Positions 8,271-18,289 of a stretch of DNA of 64,000 nucleotides are shown here, piece after piece. How positions within the stretch are numbered: position 1 is the stretch's first letter; every line of letters begins with the position of its first letter. The notes under the pieces were generated by a model. That model was not told the origin of the DNA. It worked only from the letters and a program-made list of their open reading frames with translations, and did no database searches. Source of the DNA: Mycolicibacterium sp. CR10 (lineage in GTDB: Bacteria > Actinomycetota > Actinomycetes > Mycobacteriales > Mycobacteriaceae); the NCBI RefSeq assembly GCF_005222675.1, contig NZ_STGE01000015.1, forward strand, positions 62,001-126,000, in the 5' to 3' direction. The position numbers and the translations under genes were made by a program.

Positions 8271-9818
8271 CTAATCCGAGCCGTACTCCAGTGCCGGTTC
8301 TGCGGAATCCACGCCGCGATTACTCGAGATGGTCAGCATGTCCGGTTGCACCTGATACCTCGCGCCGTCAGCGGGGTTGATTGCTTCGAAGCCGTCGCCG
8401 GACCGTCGGGCATCGGAGAGCTCCAAGTTGGCACCGTCGCGCAGTCGTTCGCCGCGGTAGTAGAAGTTGCCCGCTGATGTCTCGCACACCACCGCAAGCG
8501 AGTTCGCCGTCCTGATCGCCGCCGCGGGCGAGCTTCCCGCATCGCAGCGCGCCGAGTGCCCGACGAAGCCCTGCGCGTCTGTTCCCGACACCCCGGCAAC
8601 AGCGGTCGCGCCTGTGGTCGACGGCGCCGTTGTCGTGGTGGTCGTCGGGTCGGCCGATGTCGTCTCGTCGGACGTCGAGGGGGCCGCCGACGTCGTCGGC
8701 GTCGGTCCCGCGAGTCGGGTGGGGGTTTCCGGGTCACCGGTGTCGTTCCCGGACACCAGGACGGCGGCCAGCAGCGCAGCCACCGCGAACATCACGGCGA
8801 TGACGATCACCAGTATCGGAGCCGTGCGCGACGTCGTGCGGGGCGGCGACGCCGGTGGTGCAGGAAACGGCAGCCGTGGGCCGGGCCCTGACGCGGCCGG
8901 ATTTGGATCGGTGCCGGAGAACTGCCGCGTGTGGGGCGGGCTCGGGATCGGCGCGGGTTGCGGCGCATCGGTTCGGGACGCGGCTGCGGCGGCCGCGGTG
9001 GCTGCCCGAGCCAGTTCGCCGGCCGAGCGGTACCGGTCCGCCGGATCCTTGGCCATGCCCCGTGCGACGACGTCGTCGAATGCAGGGCTGAGGGCCGGAT
9101 GCGTGGTGCTGGGCCGTGGCGGCGGGGAGAACAGGTGGGCGCCCATGATCGCTCGCAGGTCCCCGGACGCGAACGGTGCCCGACCGGTGAGAGCCTCGTA
9201 CAGCAGGCACGTCAACGAGTACACGTCGGACGCCGGGCCGCCCCGCCCTCCGTTGATCCGTTCAGGGGCCATGTAGGCACACGAGCCGATGACCAGCCCG
9301 GTGCTCGTCACGCTCGCCTCGCCGCCGCCGTGGGCGATGCCGAAGTCGACCAGGTACGCGAAGTCGTCGGCCGTCAGCAGCACGTTTTCCGGCTTGATGT
9401 CGCGGTGCACCAGACCGTTGGCGTGCGCGGCATCCAGCGCTGCGGCGACCTGGGCGACGATCGACACCGTCCGCGCCGGCGGCAGCGCGCCGTTGACCCG
9501 CAGTTCCTCTTTGACGCTGGGGCCCTCGACCAGTCGCATGTCGATGAACAGCACGCCGTCGATTTCACCGAAATCATGAACGGGGATGACGTGCGGGTTC
9601 TGCAGCCGGGCCGCCATCCGCGACTCTCGCCGAAAGCGCTGCTGGAAGCTCGAATCCGCCGCCATATCGGCACGCAGCAGCTTGATCGCCACCATCCGCT
9701 CTTTCACGGTGTCGTAGGCGCGATAGACCTCGCCCATTCCGCCCATGCCGATCAGCTCGCGGAGGTCGTAAGGTCCGAATCGCGTGCCCAGACGAGTGGC
9801 GCCGTACGGTGAACCCAT
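8271..9818 (-). CDS. Membrane-anchored Ser/Thr protein kinase (Pkn-type)
   Basis: 515 residues. The ATG at 9818 is set by a GAGGAGG ribosome site. Residues 15-275 are a Hanks-type kinase: glycine-rich loop GMGGMGEVY (24-32), ATP-binding Lys46, the catalytic loop HRDIKPEN and the DFG-type VDFGIAHGGG. A Pro/Ala-rich juxtamembrane linker is followed by one transmembrane helix (APILVIVIAVMFAVAALLAAVLV). A Thr/Pro-rich spacer and an extracellular domain of about 100 residues come next. That domain has two Cys (in GHSARCDAG and AVVCETS) which could pair. The architecture matches mycobacterial PknE/F/H/J receptors, but the external domain is not one I can assign to a named Pkn. Confidence 0.92.
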   Translation of the reverse strand: MGSPYGATRLGTRFGPYDLRELIGMGGMGEVYRAYDTVKERMVAIKLLRADMAADSSFQQRFRRESRMAARLQNPHVIPVHDFGEIDGVLFIDMRLVEGPSVKEELRVNGALPPARTVSIVAQVAAALDAAHANGLVHRDIKPENVLLTADDFAYLVDFGIAHGGGEASVTSTGLVIGSCAYMAPERINGGRGGPASDVYSLTCLLYEALTGRAPFASGDLRAIMGAHLFSPPPRPSTTHPALSPAFDDVVARGMAKDPADRYRSAGELARAATAAAAAASRTDAPQPAPIPSPPHTRQFSGTDPNPAASGPGPRLPFPAPPASPPRTTSRTAPILVIVIAVMFAVAALLAAVLVSGNDTGDPETPTRLAGPTPTTSAAPSTSDETTSADPTTTTTTAPSTTGATAVAGVSGTDAQGFVGHSARCDAGSSPAAAIRTANSLAVVCETSAGNFYYRGERLRDGANLELSDARRSGDGFEAINPADGARYQVQPDMLTISSNRGVDSAEPALEYGSD

Positions 9819-10247
9819 ATTCGCACCTCCTCTTTGCGCGACCTGCGCGACGCGGCTGTGACGGTGTTCCCGCTGGATGCTGCGCTGAACCCTCTCGCAT
9901 GGCGGGCAGAATGCCGCGACACCGAAGTCATAGCAGCACAAGCCAATTGCTCGCCGTCAAGGCTACACGGACGACGACGCAGCGCGACTGATCGGTGACT
10001 GTGTCGGGCGTCACGGCGCGGGCCTCCCCAGCGTTCAGACTGCGCTGGCGGCGGAGAAGTGCGAGACACCGTCGCCGTCAGCGCAGTCTGAACGCAGGGG
10101 GCCTCACAACACACTGCAATCCCGCTGGCCACACACGTCACAGACCCCGCGAGACACTCCGCGACACTCCCCTCCCCTAGCCCGGAGATGTCCCCGCCGT
10201 GCCCTATGTTGGGGCGTCCGAACAACACGACGGATCGAGGGAGCCAG
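9819..10247. other. Divergent promoter region between kinase and jetA
   Basis: This spacer must hold promoters for the kinase (leftward) and jetABC (rightward). No gene is seen in it. Its main recognisable content is the palindromic element at 10031-10095. Confidence 0.5.
10031..10095 (+). repeat. About 62-bp palindromic element (family A), copy 1
   Basis: Left arm GTTCAGACTGCGCTGGCGGC and right arm GCGCAGTCTGAAC flank a core with GAGAAGTGCGAG. The ends are near-perfect reverse complements, so a long hairpin can form. It lies upstream of jetA, about 150 bp before the GTG. Confidence 0.8.
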
Positions 10248-11675
10248 GTGGACGACCCGACGGTGCAGTCGGCCGCCGGCCTGCTCGAGCTGAACCGCGA
10301 CGTGCAGAGTTCCCGAGCGATGCGGCTGCTGGCCACCACCAACCTCAGCCTCTACGCCACCCTGATGGAGCGTCACCTGTCCGGCGGCGTCACCCCGGAG
10401 ACCGAGCTGGTGGTCCGGCTGGAACGCGACCTCGACGAGCTCGATGACGCGCAGTCTGGGCTCGCGCTGATCAAGTCGTGGGCCAGCCAGGGCTGGCTGC
10501 ACCGCATTGTCGACGAACGCAGCGACCAGAACGTCTGCTACCTCACCCAGGACGCCCGCCGCGCGCTGGACTTCGTCCGCGGCATGCGCCGCAACGACAC
10601 GATCGCCACCGGCGGCTCCATCAACGGCATCGCGTCGCGCCTCAAGCATGTGGCTCTCAAGGTCGGCAACGACCCGGCCCGCATCCGCAAGGGCATCGAG
10701 GCCGAAATCGCTGCGTTGCGTGCCGAACTCGAGGAACTCGATGCCGGCGAGCGCCCGGCACCCGACGTCACCGACTCCTACGACGAGGCCCGCGCCATCG
10801 CCATGCAGATGGAACGGCTGATCACCGATATCGGCCAGTACGGCTCGATGATCGAGCAGGCCACCGCCGCCCTCGACGAGCCGATCGACACCAACGTCGA
10901 GTACCGCGACCGGCAGCGCCAGATGTACGCCGATTACCAGACTGCATGGGACTCCCAGGGACGCGACAGCCACCGCGCCTTCCTTCGGATGATCAACGAC
11001 CCCGACCAGCGCGCCGAGTTCGAGGCCGACGTCGCCGCGGTCGCCGATGCGCTGCCGCTGCTCGATCCGGCGCTGCGCAAGGTGATGGCAGGCTTCTTCG
11101 AGCTGGTCGGCCACCAGATCGACGAGGTCGAGCGGATTCAGCAGCGCTGCGCCCAGCGGGTCAAGAGGTTCACCGCGTTCGGCACCCTCGAGCAGAGCCG
11201 CGGCGTGGCCCGTCAGCTCAACGAGGCCCTCGGCGCGGCCCGCGCACTGCTGAAGTCCTCGTTCACCGACTCGCGCCTCGATCTTGAGCTTCCCCTGGCC
11301 CGCCACGCGATCAGCTCGGTCGGCGCGCTCAGCTTCAAGATCGGCGACCTGTCCAGCCCGAAGCCCGCCGTGGCCGCCGAGGGCGATGTCGACCTAGCGA
11401 GCTTCGCCGCCCTGACCACACAGGTCGACGCCCCCGCGATGACGGACATGCTCAATGCCGCACTGCCAGTGTCGCTTCCACAAGCCGTCGCGATGCTCGA
11501 CAACGCGTACCTGGGTCACGTCATCGTGCTGTGGTCCTGGGCGCTGAAACAACCCGACGCCGACGGGGTCAACGCGTCGACCTCAGTGCGGTTCCGGTCC
11601 CTGGACGGCCGGGACCGCGAAATCGACGTTCCCCATTTGATGTTCACCGAACCGATCACCGTGGGGGCTACATGA
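10248..11675 (+). CDS. jetA: JetA / MksF-like kleisin subunit of Wadjet (DUF3375)
   Basis: 475 residues from GTG 10248 (VDDPTVQSAAGLLELNRD), preceded by a GAGGGAG box; the open frame begins at 10188. The sequence has the DUF3375 pattern: an N-terminal winged-helix-like region (TNLSLYATLMERHLSGG, GWLHRIVDERSDQNVCYLT), a long central coiled helical region, and a C-terminal part ending HLMFTEPITV. In Wadjet/MksBEF complexes this subunit is the kleisin that bridges the SMC heads and senses DNA topology in plasmid restriction. Its stop overlaps the jetB start (ATGA), so it is the first gene of a tightly coupled operon. Confidence 0.88.
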   Translation: MDDPTVQSAAGLLELNRDVQSSRAMRLLATTNLSLYATLMERHLSGGVTPETELVVRLERDLDELDDAQSGLALIKSWASQGWLHRIVDERSDQNVCYLTQDARRALDFVRGMRRNDTIATGGSINGIASRLKHVALKVGNDPARIRKGIEAEIAALRAELEELDAGERPAPDVTDSYDEARAIAMQMERLITDIGQYGSMIEQATAALDEPIDTNVEYRDRQRQMYADYQTAWDSQGRDSHRAFLRMINDPDQRAEFEADVAAVADALPLLDPALRKVMAGFFELVGHQIDEVERIQQRCAQRVKRFTAFGTLEQSRGVARQLNEALGAARALLKSSFTDSRLDLELPLARHAISSVGALSFKIGDLSSPKPAVAAEGDVDLASFAALTTQVDAPAMTDMLNAALPVSLPQAVAMLDNAYLGHVIVLWSWALKQPDADGVNASTSVRFRSLDGRDREIDVPHLMFTEPITVGAT

Positions 11676-12364
11676 CAGTCGCCGACTCCGCCGCCGAGTA
11701 TGAAGCCTTCAGCTCGCTGCCCCAGGTCGACCAGAACGCCCGTCCCCCGCACCAACGCAGGCCACGCTTCGACGGCGACGTCTCCGAACTGCCCGACCGC
11801 GCCTGCTGGGCGCTGCAGCATCTGCTGACCCGGCGCTACATCAGCGCCGAGGCCGACAGCGACATCTACGCGTGGGTGCTGGAGTATCGCAATCAGATCA
11901 GCGTCCGGCTGTCGGAACTGGACCTTCTGCTGCGCATTATCGACGGTACGGACGTCGCCTTCGTCGAACAGGCGCGCTACGAATCCGCCAAGGGCATCAA
12001 GCTTCTCAGGCGTGAGCCGCTGGGCACCTACGACTCGATCCTGGCGCTGCATCTGGCGCAGATGATGCGGGCCTCGGGCGGGCAGAGCGTGCTGATCAGC
12101 CGCGAGGAGATGCACGGGCTGTTCTCCGGGGTGCTCAACGACACCGACCGCGACGCGGTGACGTTCGCCGCACGAGTCGACGGCGCGATCGCCCGGCTGG
12201 CCGGGCTGGAGATCCTGCGCAAGAGCCGCGACGACGAAGACAGCTACACCATCAGCCCGGTGATCACCGCAATCATGACGGCCTCGGTGATCACCGAACT
12301 GCAGCAGCAGTTCGAACAGCTGCTCAACGGTGGCGCCCCGCAGGAGGACCCCGCAGATGACTGA
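11672..12364 (+). CDS. jetB: JetB / MksE-like KITE subunit of Wadjet (DUF4194)
   Basis: 230 residues from ATG 11672, overlapping jetA by 4 bp. A variable N-terminus of about 45 residues is followed by the DUF4194 core: [18 protein letters not shown], a winged-helix DNA-binding-type fold, and the C-terminal [21 protein letters not shown]. In the complex this dimeric KITE protein binds the kleisin and contacts DNA. It ends 8 bp into jetC, so all three subunits should be made in fixed ratio. Confidence 0.88.
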   Translation: MTVADSAAEYEAFSSLPQVDQNARPPHQRRPRFDGDVSELPDRACWALQHLLTRRYISAEADSDIYAWVLEYRNQISVRLSELDLLLRIIDGTDVAFVEQARYESAKGIKLLRREPLGTYDSILALHLAQMMRASGGQSVLISREEMHGLFSGVLNDTDRDAVTFAARVDGAIARLAGLEILRKSRDDEDSYTISPVITAIMTASVITELQQQFEQLLNGGAPQEDPADD

Positions 12365-15300
12365 ACAGTTCCACCTGTCGCGGCTGCAGGTCATCAACTG
12401 GGGCGTGTTCGACGGGTACCACTCGATCCCGTTCAGCGCCGGCGGCGCACTGATCGCCGGAGCCTCCGGCAGCGGCAAATCCTCACTGCTGGATGCAATT
12501 TCGCTGGGATTCCTGCCGTTCAACCGGCGCAACTTCAACGCCTCCGGCGACAACACGGCGGCCGGTTCCAGCGCGGGACGACGCACCGTCGACAAGTATG
12601 TGCGTGGCGCGTGGGGGCAACGCAGCGACGGCGCCACCAGTCGGGTGATGTACCTGCGCGGCGACGGCACCGCCTGGTCGGCGGTCGCGGTCACCTACAC
12701 CGGCGACTCCGGCCGCACCGTCACCGGCCTGGTGCTGAAATGGCTCACCGGCGAGTCCCGCGCGGACTCGTCGAGCCGGTTCGTACTCGGCGACGGCGAT
12801 CTCGACATCGAGGACATCTGCAACCGCTGGGCGGCAGGACGTTTCGACACCGGGGTGTTCAAGGACGACCGGGGCGAGCGCGGCGACGGGAAAAGTCTGG
12901 GCTGGCGGTTCACCACGAAGGTGGAGTCGCAGTACCTGGCTCAGCTGTACGCGACGATCGGCATTCGCGCCTCCGATGCGGCCCAGCAGCTGCTCGGCAA
13001 GGCCAAGTCGCTCAAAAGCGTTGGTGGACTGGAGCAATTCGTCCGAGAGTTCATGCTCGACGAACCCGCCAGCCTGGCCCGGCTGCCGGAAGCGCTCAAA
13101 CAGATCGATCCGCTGGTGGAGGCGCGCGAGCTGCTGGCCGTGGCGCAGCGCAAACGCAAGATCCTCGGCGACATCGAGAAGATCCAGCACCGCTACGCCG
13201 CGGAGTCCACCGATCTGGGCATCATCGACCTGGTGGATCTACCGATGGTGCGGGCCTACACCGATCACGTGCGGTTGGCGCAATGTCCCACGCAGATCTC
13301 CCAGCTGGACACCACGATCGACCAGCTCGACAACGAATACGAGGACGTCACCCGGTCGTTGAATCTCGCGAAGGCCGAGGCGGATTCGCTCAACGCCCAG
13401 ATCAGTGGCACCAGCGCGAATGTTGCCCCGCTGCAGTCGCAGGTGACCGCCGCCGAGACGGAGGCCGAGCAGGTGTCGCGTCGCCGCAGCGCCTACGAGG
13501 ACCTGCTGACCGCACAGGACCTCGATGTCCCGGACACCGCCGACGAGTTCTGGAACCTGCGGGAGGAGCTGCTCACCGAGGCCACCGACCTGCTCGCCAA
13601 GGTCGAACGCCACCGCGAGGCCTCCACCGACGCGGAGTATGCGCAGAAGGCGGCCCGCATCGCCCGCGACGACGCCGCCAAGGAACTCAAGCGCGTCGAG
13701 CACGTCGGCTCGGCGCTGCCAGAGTTCGCGCTGGCGGTGCGTGAACAGATCTGTGCCGCAGTCGGTGTCGACGCCGCCGACCTGCCCTACATCGCCGAGC
13801 TGATGGATCTGCAGCCCGACCAGACCCGCTGGCGCACTGCGGTGGAGAAGGTGCTGCGGGGGGCGGGGCTGCGGCTGCTGGTGCCCGACCGGCACTACGC
13901 GGCGGTACTGCGGTTCGTCAACGAGACCAACATGCGCGGACGGCTGCAACTGCACCACGTCCGAGAGAAGATGCTCGGCGCCGCACCCGTGGATCCGGAA
14001 CCGAACACATTGGCGGGCAAGCTGTTCGCCGTCGATCCCACGCACCCTTGCGCCGCCGAGGCCGTCGACGTCGTCGCTGCAGCCGGCGACCACATCTGCG
14101 TCGACACCCCCGAGGTGTTCCCCCGGTTCCGCCGCGCGGTCACCGACACCGGCCTGTACAAGGACTCCGACCGGCTGGCGATCAAAGACGACCGCCGCCC
14201 GCTGAGGCAGTCCGACTATCTCTATCAGGGCGACGTGTCGGCGAAGATCAACGCGCTGACGCTGGACCTCGCCGTCGCCGAGGAGGCGTTCCAGAAGGCG
14301 CGGCACACCGCCGACGAGATCGCCGCGCAGCGTCAGCAGTGGCGCGACCGCGCGGCGGCGTGCAAGGCGATCTGCGAGCAATACCCGCAGTGGAACCAGA
14401 TCGACACCGAGACCGCCGACGGGCACGCCGAGCGGCTGCGCGAACAGTACGAGCTGCTGCTGGCCGAGCATCCCGACATCGAGGCGCTCAACGCCCGCGC
14501 CGACGAATGCTGGTCGCAGATCCAGAAATTGATGACGCGCCGCGGTGCGATCCAGACCCGCCGCGACGACCTCGACGACCGCAGGACGCGGCTGCTGGAG
14601 CTCGCCGAACGGCTGCAACCCGCTTTCGTGTCGGAGCCGCTGACCGAGCTGCTGGACCGCTACGCCGGGCAGATCCCGGTGAGCCTCGAGCTGCTCGATC
14701 CCGAGCCGCACCGCGATGCGCTGTTCACCGCGATCAAGAAGGAACGCGAGCAGCTGCGGGAGAGCCGTCGTCGCTCCTACGACGAATTGGCCCGCATCCT
14801 CAACACATTCGACACGGCGTTCCCCGACGCGGTCCCGAACGACTCAGACAATTTCGACGAGCGGGTGCACGACTACGTGGCGCTGTGCCGGCACATCGAC
14901 GAGCGCGAACTACCCGAGGCCTACGAGCGGATGATGCGGCTGGTCACCGAGCAGGCGCCCGATGCGATCCTCACGCTGCACCGGGTGGCCGAGCAGGAGA
15001 CGAGGCGGATCAGCGAGCAGATCGACCGGGTCAACACCGGCCTGGGTGCAGTGGAGTTCAACCGCGGCACCCGGTTGACGCTGCGGGCGACGCCGCGGAG
15101 CCTGACGGCGGTGTCGGAGCTGACGGAGATCGTGCGGTCGATCTCGCGGCGCATCGCTGAGGTCGGGCTGGGCGACAAGCAGGCGATCCTCGACCAGTAC
15201 GCCGACATCCTGCGGCTGCGCAACCGGCTGGCGTCGACCGCGACGGAGGACAAGGCATGGACGCGGGATGCCCTCGATGTGCGCAACCGGTTCACGTTCG

Positions 15301-15743
15301 ACTGCGCCGAGTGGGATGTCAGCAGCGAGGAGCTGATCCGCACGCACAGCAACGCCGGGGACAACTCCGGTGGCGAGCAGGAGAAGCTGATGGCGTTCTG
15401 CCTGGCGGGCGCGCTGAGCTTCAACCTGGCTAGCCCCGAAAGTACCGACAACAGGCCGGTGTTCGCGCAGTTGATGCTCGACGAGGCGTTCAGCAAGTCG
15501 GACCCGCAGTTCGCGCAGCAGGCGCTGCAGGCGTTCCGCAAGTTCGGTTTCCAGCTCGTGATCGTGGCGACGGTGCAGAACGCCACCACGATCCAGCCCT
15601 ACATCGACAACGTCGTGATGGTGTCCAAGACCGAGGCCACCGGCCGCAACGCCCGCCCGGTCGCGTCGGTGGCGACCCGGTCGATCTCGGAGTTCACCAC
15701 GCTGCGTCAGGAGATGACCGCGAAGGTGCCCGCCGGGGTCTGA
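12357..15743 (+). CDS. jetC: JetC / MksB-like SMC ATPase of Wadjet
   Basis: 1128 residues from ATG 12357. The Walker A is GASGSGKSS at about residues 35-43. Coiled-coil arms surround a hinge-like insert (roughly 450-620). The ABC signature lies in [13 protein letters not shown] at about 1002, and the Walker B in [14 protein letters not shown] at about 1040. This is the full head-arm-hinge-arm-head plan of the MukB-like SMC used in Wadjet (JetC, MksB, or EptC in M. smegmatis plasmid restriction). ATP-driven loop extrusion normally delivers small circular DNA to the JetD nuclease. No jetD follows: the next 130 bp hold repeat copies, then a convergent transpeptidase. Confidence 0.9.
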   Translation: MTEQFHLSRLQVINWGVFDGYHSIPFSAGGALIAGASGSGKSSLLDAISLGFLPFNRRNFNASGDNTAAGSSAGRRTVDKYVRGAWGQRSDGATSRVMYLRGDGTAWSAVAVTYTGDSGRTVTGLVLKWLTGESRADSSSRFVLGDGDLDIEDICNRWAAGRFDTGVFKDDRGERGDGKSLGWRFTTKVESQYLAQLYATIGIRASDAAQQLLGKAKSLKSVGGLEQFVREFMLDEPASLARLPEALKQIDPLVEARELLAVAQRKRKILGDIEKIQHRYAAESTDLGIIDLVDLPMVRAYTDHVRLAQCPTQISQLDTTIDQLDNEYEDVTRSLNLAKAEADSLNAQISGTSANVAPLQSQVTAAETEAEQVSRRRSAYEDLLTAQDLDVPDTADEFWNLREELLTEATDLLAKVERHREASTDAEYAQKAARIARDDAAKELKRVEHVGSALPEFALAVREQICAAVGVDAADLPYIAELMDLQPDQTRWRTAVEKVLRGAGLRLLVPDRHYAAVLRFVNETNMRGRLQLHHVREKMLGAAPVDPEPNTLAGKLFAVDPTHPCAAEAVDVVAAAGDHICVDTPEVFPRFRRAVTDTGLYKDSDRLAIKDDRRPLRQSDYLYQGDVSAKINALTLDLAVAEEAFQKARHTADEIAAQRQQWRDRAAACKAICEQYPQWNQIDTETADGHAERLREQYELLLAEHPDIEALNARADECWSQIQKLMTRRGAIQTRRDDLDDRRTRLLELAERLQPAFVSEPLTELLDRYAGQIPVSLELLDPEPHRDALFTAIKKEREQLRESRRRSYDELARILNTFDTAFPDAVPNDSDNFDERVHDYVALCRHIDERELPEAYERMMRLVTEQAPDAILTLHRVAEQETRRISEQIDRVNTGLGAVEFNRGTRLTLRATPRSLTAVSELTEIVRSISRRIAEVGLGDKQAILDQYADILRLRNRLASTATEDKAWTRDALDVRNRFTFDCAEWDVSSEELIRTHSNAGDNSGGEQEKLMAFCLAGALSFNLASPESTDNRPVFAQLMLDEAFSKSDPQFAQQALQAFRKFGFQLVIVATVQNATTIQPYIDNVVMVSKTEATGRNARPVASVATRSISEFTTLRQEMTAKVPAGV

Positions 15744-15748
15744 GGCTC

Positions 15749-15850
15749 GTTCACACTGCATCCTTGGCGACAAAGTGCGAGTAGCGCCCGCCGCCACCGC
15801 AGTCTGAACGGGCGACGAGCGAGGCGCCCGCCGCCAGCGCAGTGTCAACG
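15749..15850 (+). repeat. Family A palindromic element, copy 2 plus an extra 3' half
   Basis: The full copy is 15749-15810, starting 6 bp after the jetC stop. A second right arm (GCCGCCAGCGCAGTGTCAACG, in part) follows at 15821-15850. It lies between convergent jetC and transpeptidase genes, exactly where jetD would be expected. Confidence 0.8.
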
Positions 15851-15875
15851 CCGGTTGAGCGCAGTCGAACGCCGG

Positions 15876-17204
15876 TTATTTGTTGAGCGCGCTGCCCTGA
15901 CGCCACTGCTCCCACGGCACACCCCAGTCGCCGTTGTGCTGCAACTGCAACGGCGGCCCGCCGGTGTTGCGCACCTCGACGATGTCCCCGGGAACGGAGA
16001 AGTCGTAGAACCACTTGGCGTGCTCGCCGCTGAGGTTCAGGCAGCCGTGCGAGACGTTGGTGTTGCCCTGCGCCCACACGGTCGCGTTCAGCTGATGCAG
16101 ATAGATGCCGTCGGTGCTGATGCGCGTCGCGTAGGGGACGGTCGTGCGGTAACCCAGGCTTGATCCGGTCGGCAGCCCGTACGTCGAGGAATCCATGACC
16201 ACCGGGTTGGCCTTGTCCAGCACGCTGTACACGCCGCTCGGGGTCCAGAACGAGAAGGTGTTGCCGGCGACCGTCTCGGTGCCGCCCATGCCCATCGACG
16301 TCGGCATAGTGCGCACCAGCTTGCCGTTCTCGAACACGCTGACCTGCTTGGTCGTGTCGTCGGCGATCGAGACGTGCGAGTCGCCGATCGTGAAGGAGAC
16401 GTGCTTGTCTTCCTCTCCGTACAGCCCGTCGCCGAGCCGCGCCCCGTAGAGGTGCGCCGTCACGTCCACGGAAGTGCCCGGCGGGTAATACTTCTCGGGC
16501 CGCCAATGGGCAGTCTGGTCGTCCATCCAGTTCCACGAGCCGGCGATCGGCGGGTCGGTGCGGACATGCAGCCGGCGCTCGGCGGCGGCCTTGTCCTCGA
16601 TCGGCGAATCGAAGCGCGCGACCACCACCACGCCGACGCCGTAGGTGCCGCCGTCCTTGATCGGGATGCCCGCGGTGGTGTTCAGGTACACCGCGGCCTG
16701 CGCCTCGGGCGACACCGTGGAGAAGCTGGAGGTCTGGCGGGACGGCATCCCGCCGGGGCCGCGCGCGGCGATCTCCATGCTGTAGGTGCGTCCGTAGCCG
16801 AGCGGTTCGGCGGGCCGCCACGATTTCCTGTCCGGGGTCAGCACGCCAGGGACCAGGGTGCCCGATTCGTTCTCCATCGTGACGTCATCGAGCGTGCCGG
16901 AGCGTGCGACGACGAACACCGGGCCCGCCGGATCGACGTCCTCGGCGAGCGCACCCGGAAGCACCTGCACGGCGGCGGCCTGCGGTGCCGGCGGCACAAA
17001 CGGACGGGTCTGCGCCGCCGTGGCGATCTCGCAGTTCTCCGTGCATTGCACGGACGTCCGCGAGACGTCGCCGCCGAGCAGCAGGACGGCGGCCACGACA
17101 GCCGCTGCACAGGCTGCGTAGGCACGACGGGACCAAGGCAAGAGCACTCCAGTATGGGTCGGCGGGGGCCGGGAACGTTGTTCGACCAGTCGGTCGGACG
17201 CCAT
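15876..17204 (-). CDS. L,D-transpeptidase (Ig-like domains plus YkuD catalytic domain)
   Basis: 442 residues. An N-terminal cytoplasmic stretch and one transmembrane anchor (AYAACAAAVVAAVLLLGG, about 28-46) place the rest outside. Two Ig-like domains (about 80-310) precede the YkuD domain, whose active site is H-(about 17)-SHGCLNLS, with the nucleophilic Cys in SHGC. Such enzymes form 3-3 cross-links between meso-diaminopimelate residues in mycobacterial peptidoglycan. They are inactivated by carbapenems. The layout is that of the mycobacterial Ldt family, but I do not assign a particular Ldt number. The gene converges on jetC. Confidence 0.93.
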   Translation of the reverse strand: MASDRLVEQRSRPPPTHTGVLLPWSRRAYAACAAAVVAAVLLLGGDVSRTSVQCTENCEIATAAQTRPFVPPAPQAAAVQVLPGALAEDVDPAGPVFVVARSGTLDDVTMENESGTLVPGVLTPDRKSWRPAEPLGYGRTYSMEIAARGPGGMPSRQTSSFSTVSPEAQAAVYLNTTAGIPIKDGGTYGVGVVVVARFDSPIEDKAAAERRLHVRTDPPIAGSWNWMDDQTAHWRPEKYYPPGTSVDVTAHLYGARLGDGLYGEEDKHVSFTIGDSHVSIADDTTKQVSVFENGKLVRTMPTSMGMGGTETVAGNTFSFWTPSGVYSVLDKANPVVMDSSTYGLPTGSSLGYRTTVPYATRISTDGIYLHQLNATVWAQGNTNVSHGCLNLSGEHAKWFYDFSVPGDIVEVRNTGGPPLQLQHNGDWGVPWEQWRQGSALNK

Positions 17205-17277
17205 ATTAGGCCTCCGGACCGACAGCCGCTGACGTGCCCGGGTGAGCTGTGCGTATTCGTGATGAACTCGTATCGGC

Positions 17278-18108
17278 GTGGTGTCCGGGGCGATTCCGCA
17301 CGGAGATTTCTCGGTAGGCTTTCGTCGTGCACGGGGTCCGGCCGGTCGGGTGATTCAGGACTTCCTCGACCGGTGGCAGCTGCGTCCCGACGGGCCGTCG
17401 AGCCAATCCGTGATGCCGGTGCTGACCGCTGAGGGCGCCCGTGCGGTGCTGAAGATCGGCAGCGCGGAGCACGAGCATCTGGTGCTGCGGCGGTGGTCGG
17501 GGCATGGGGCGGTCCGGCTGCTCCGGGCCGATCCGCACCACCGGGCCCTGCTGCTGGAACGGCTGTCCGGCCAGACCCTCGACGGCCTCTCCGGCGTCGA
17601 CGCGTGCGAGGTGATCGCCGGCCTGTATCGAACCCTGCACGTTCCGGCGATGCCCCAATTACTCACGCTGCAAGCAGAATTGGAGCACTGGCGGCGCGAC
17701 TTCGCCGAGCTGCCGCGCAGCGCGCCGATCCCGCACCGGTTTGTCGAGCAGGCCATCGGGCTCACCGGGGAGCTCGCCGACGAGCCGCACACCACGGTGC
17801 TGCACGGCGACCTGCACTACGCGACCGTGCTGGCGGCCGAGCGGGAGCCGTGGCTGGCGATCGCCCCGAAGCCGCTCAACGGCGATCCGCACTATGAGGT
17901 GGCGCCGATGCTGTGGAGTCGATGGGACGACGTGGCGGGCAACGTACGCGACGGGGTCCGGCGGCGCTTCTACACGCTGGTCGACGCGGCGGGGTTCGAC
18001 GAGGAGCGAGCCCGGGCCTGGGTCATCGTCCGTGTGGTGCGGGAGGCGATGCGTGACCCCGACGGCCTGACCCGCTATGTGGCGATCGCGAAGTCGATGC
18101 TGGACTGA
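17278..18108 (+). CDS. Aminoglycoside/hydroxyurea phosphotransferase-like protein with altered metal ligands
   Basis: 276 residues; the GTG at 17278 is the first possible start, and the true start may be a little downstream. The sequence follows the APH(6)/Hur family: AVLKIG, EHEHLVLRRW, GAVRLLRADPHHRALLLERL and then the catalytic loop. That loop reads HGDLHYAT at 176-183, with Thr183 where the family has Asn. The following metal-binding segment reads IAPKP, with Ala196 where the family has Asp (IDPKP). Both Mg ligands are therefore missing while the catalytic Asp178 remains. The C-terminal helix also looks shorter than usual. It may be a pseudokinase or a decaying gene. Confidence 0.8.
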   Translation: MVSGAIPHGDFSVGFRRARGPAGRVIQDFLDRWQLRPDGPSSQSVMPVLTAEGARAVLKIGSAEHEHLVLRRWSGHGAVRLLRADPHHRALLLERLSGQTLDGLSGVDACEVIAGLYRTLHVPAMPQLLTLQAELEHWRRDFAELPRSAPIPHRFVEQAIGLTGELADEPHTTVLHGDLHYATVLAAEREPWLAIAPKPLNGDPHYEVAPMLWSRWDDVAGNVRDGVRRRFYTLVDAAGFDEERARAWVIVRVVREAMRDPDGLTRYVAIAKSMLD

Positions 18109-18113
18109 CCCCC

Positions 18114-18204
18114 GTTCAGACTGCATCCACGGCGACAAAGTTCGAGTAGCGCCCGCCGCCAGCGCAGTCTCAACGCCGGCACCGCCGCCAGCGCAGTCTC
18201 AACG
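18114..18204 (+). repeat. Family A palindromic element, copy 3 plus an extra 3' half
   Basis: The full copy is 18114-18175 (GTTCAGACTGCATCC to GCGCAGTCTCAACG), starting 6 bp after the preceding stop. A duplicated right arm occupies 18181-18204. Confidence 0.8.
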
Positions 18205-18289
18205 CCCGCGATCGCGCAAATGATGTCTGGTGCACCCCCATCGCTGTGGCAGTGTTCTTGGTACAACAACATCGGGGGATGGAGCATGT

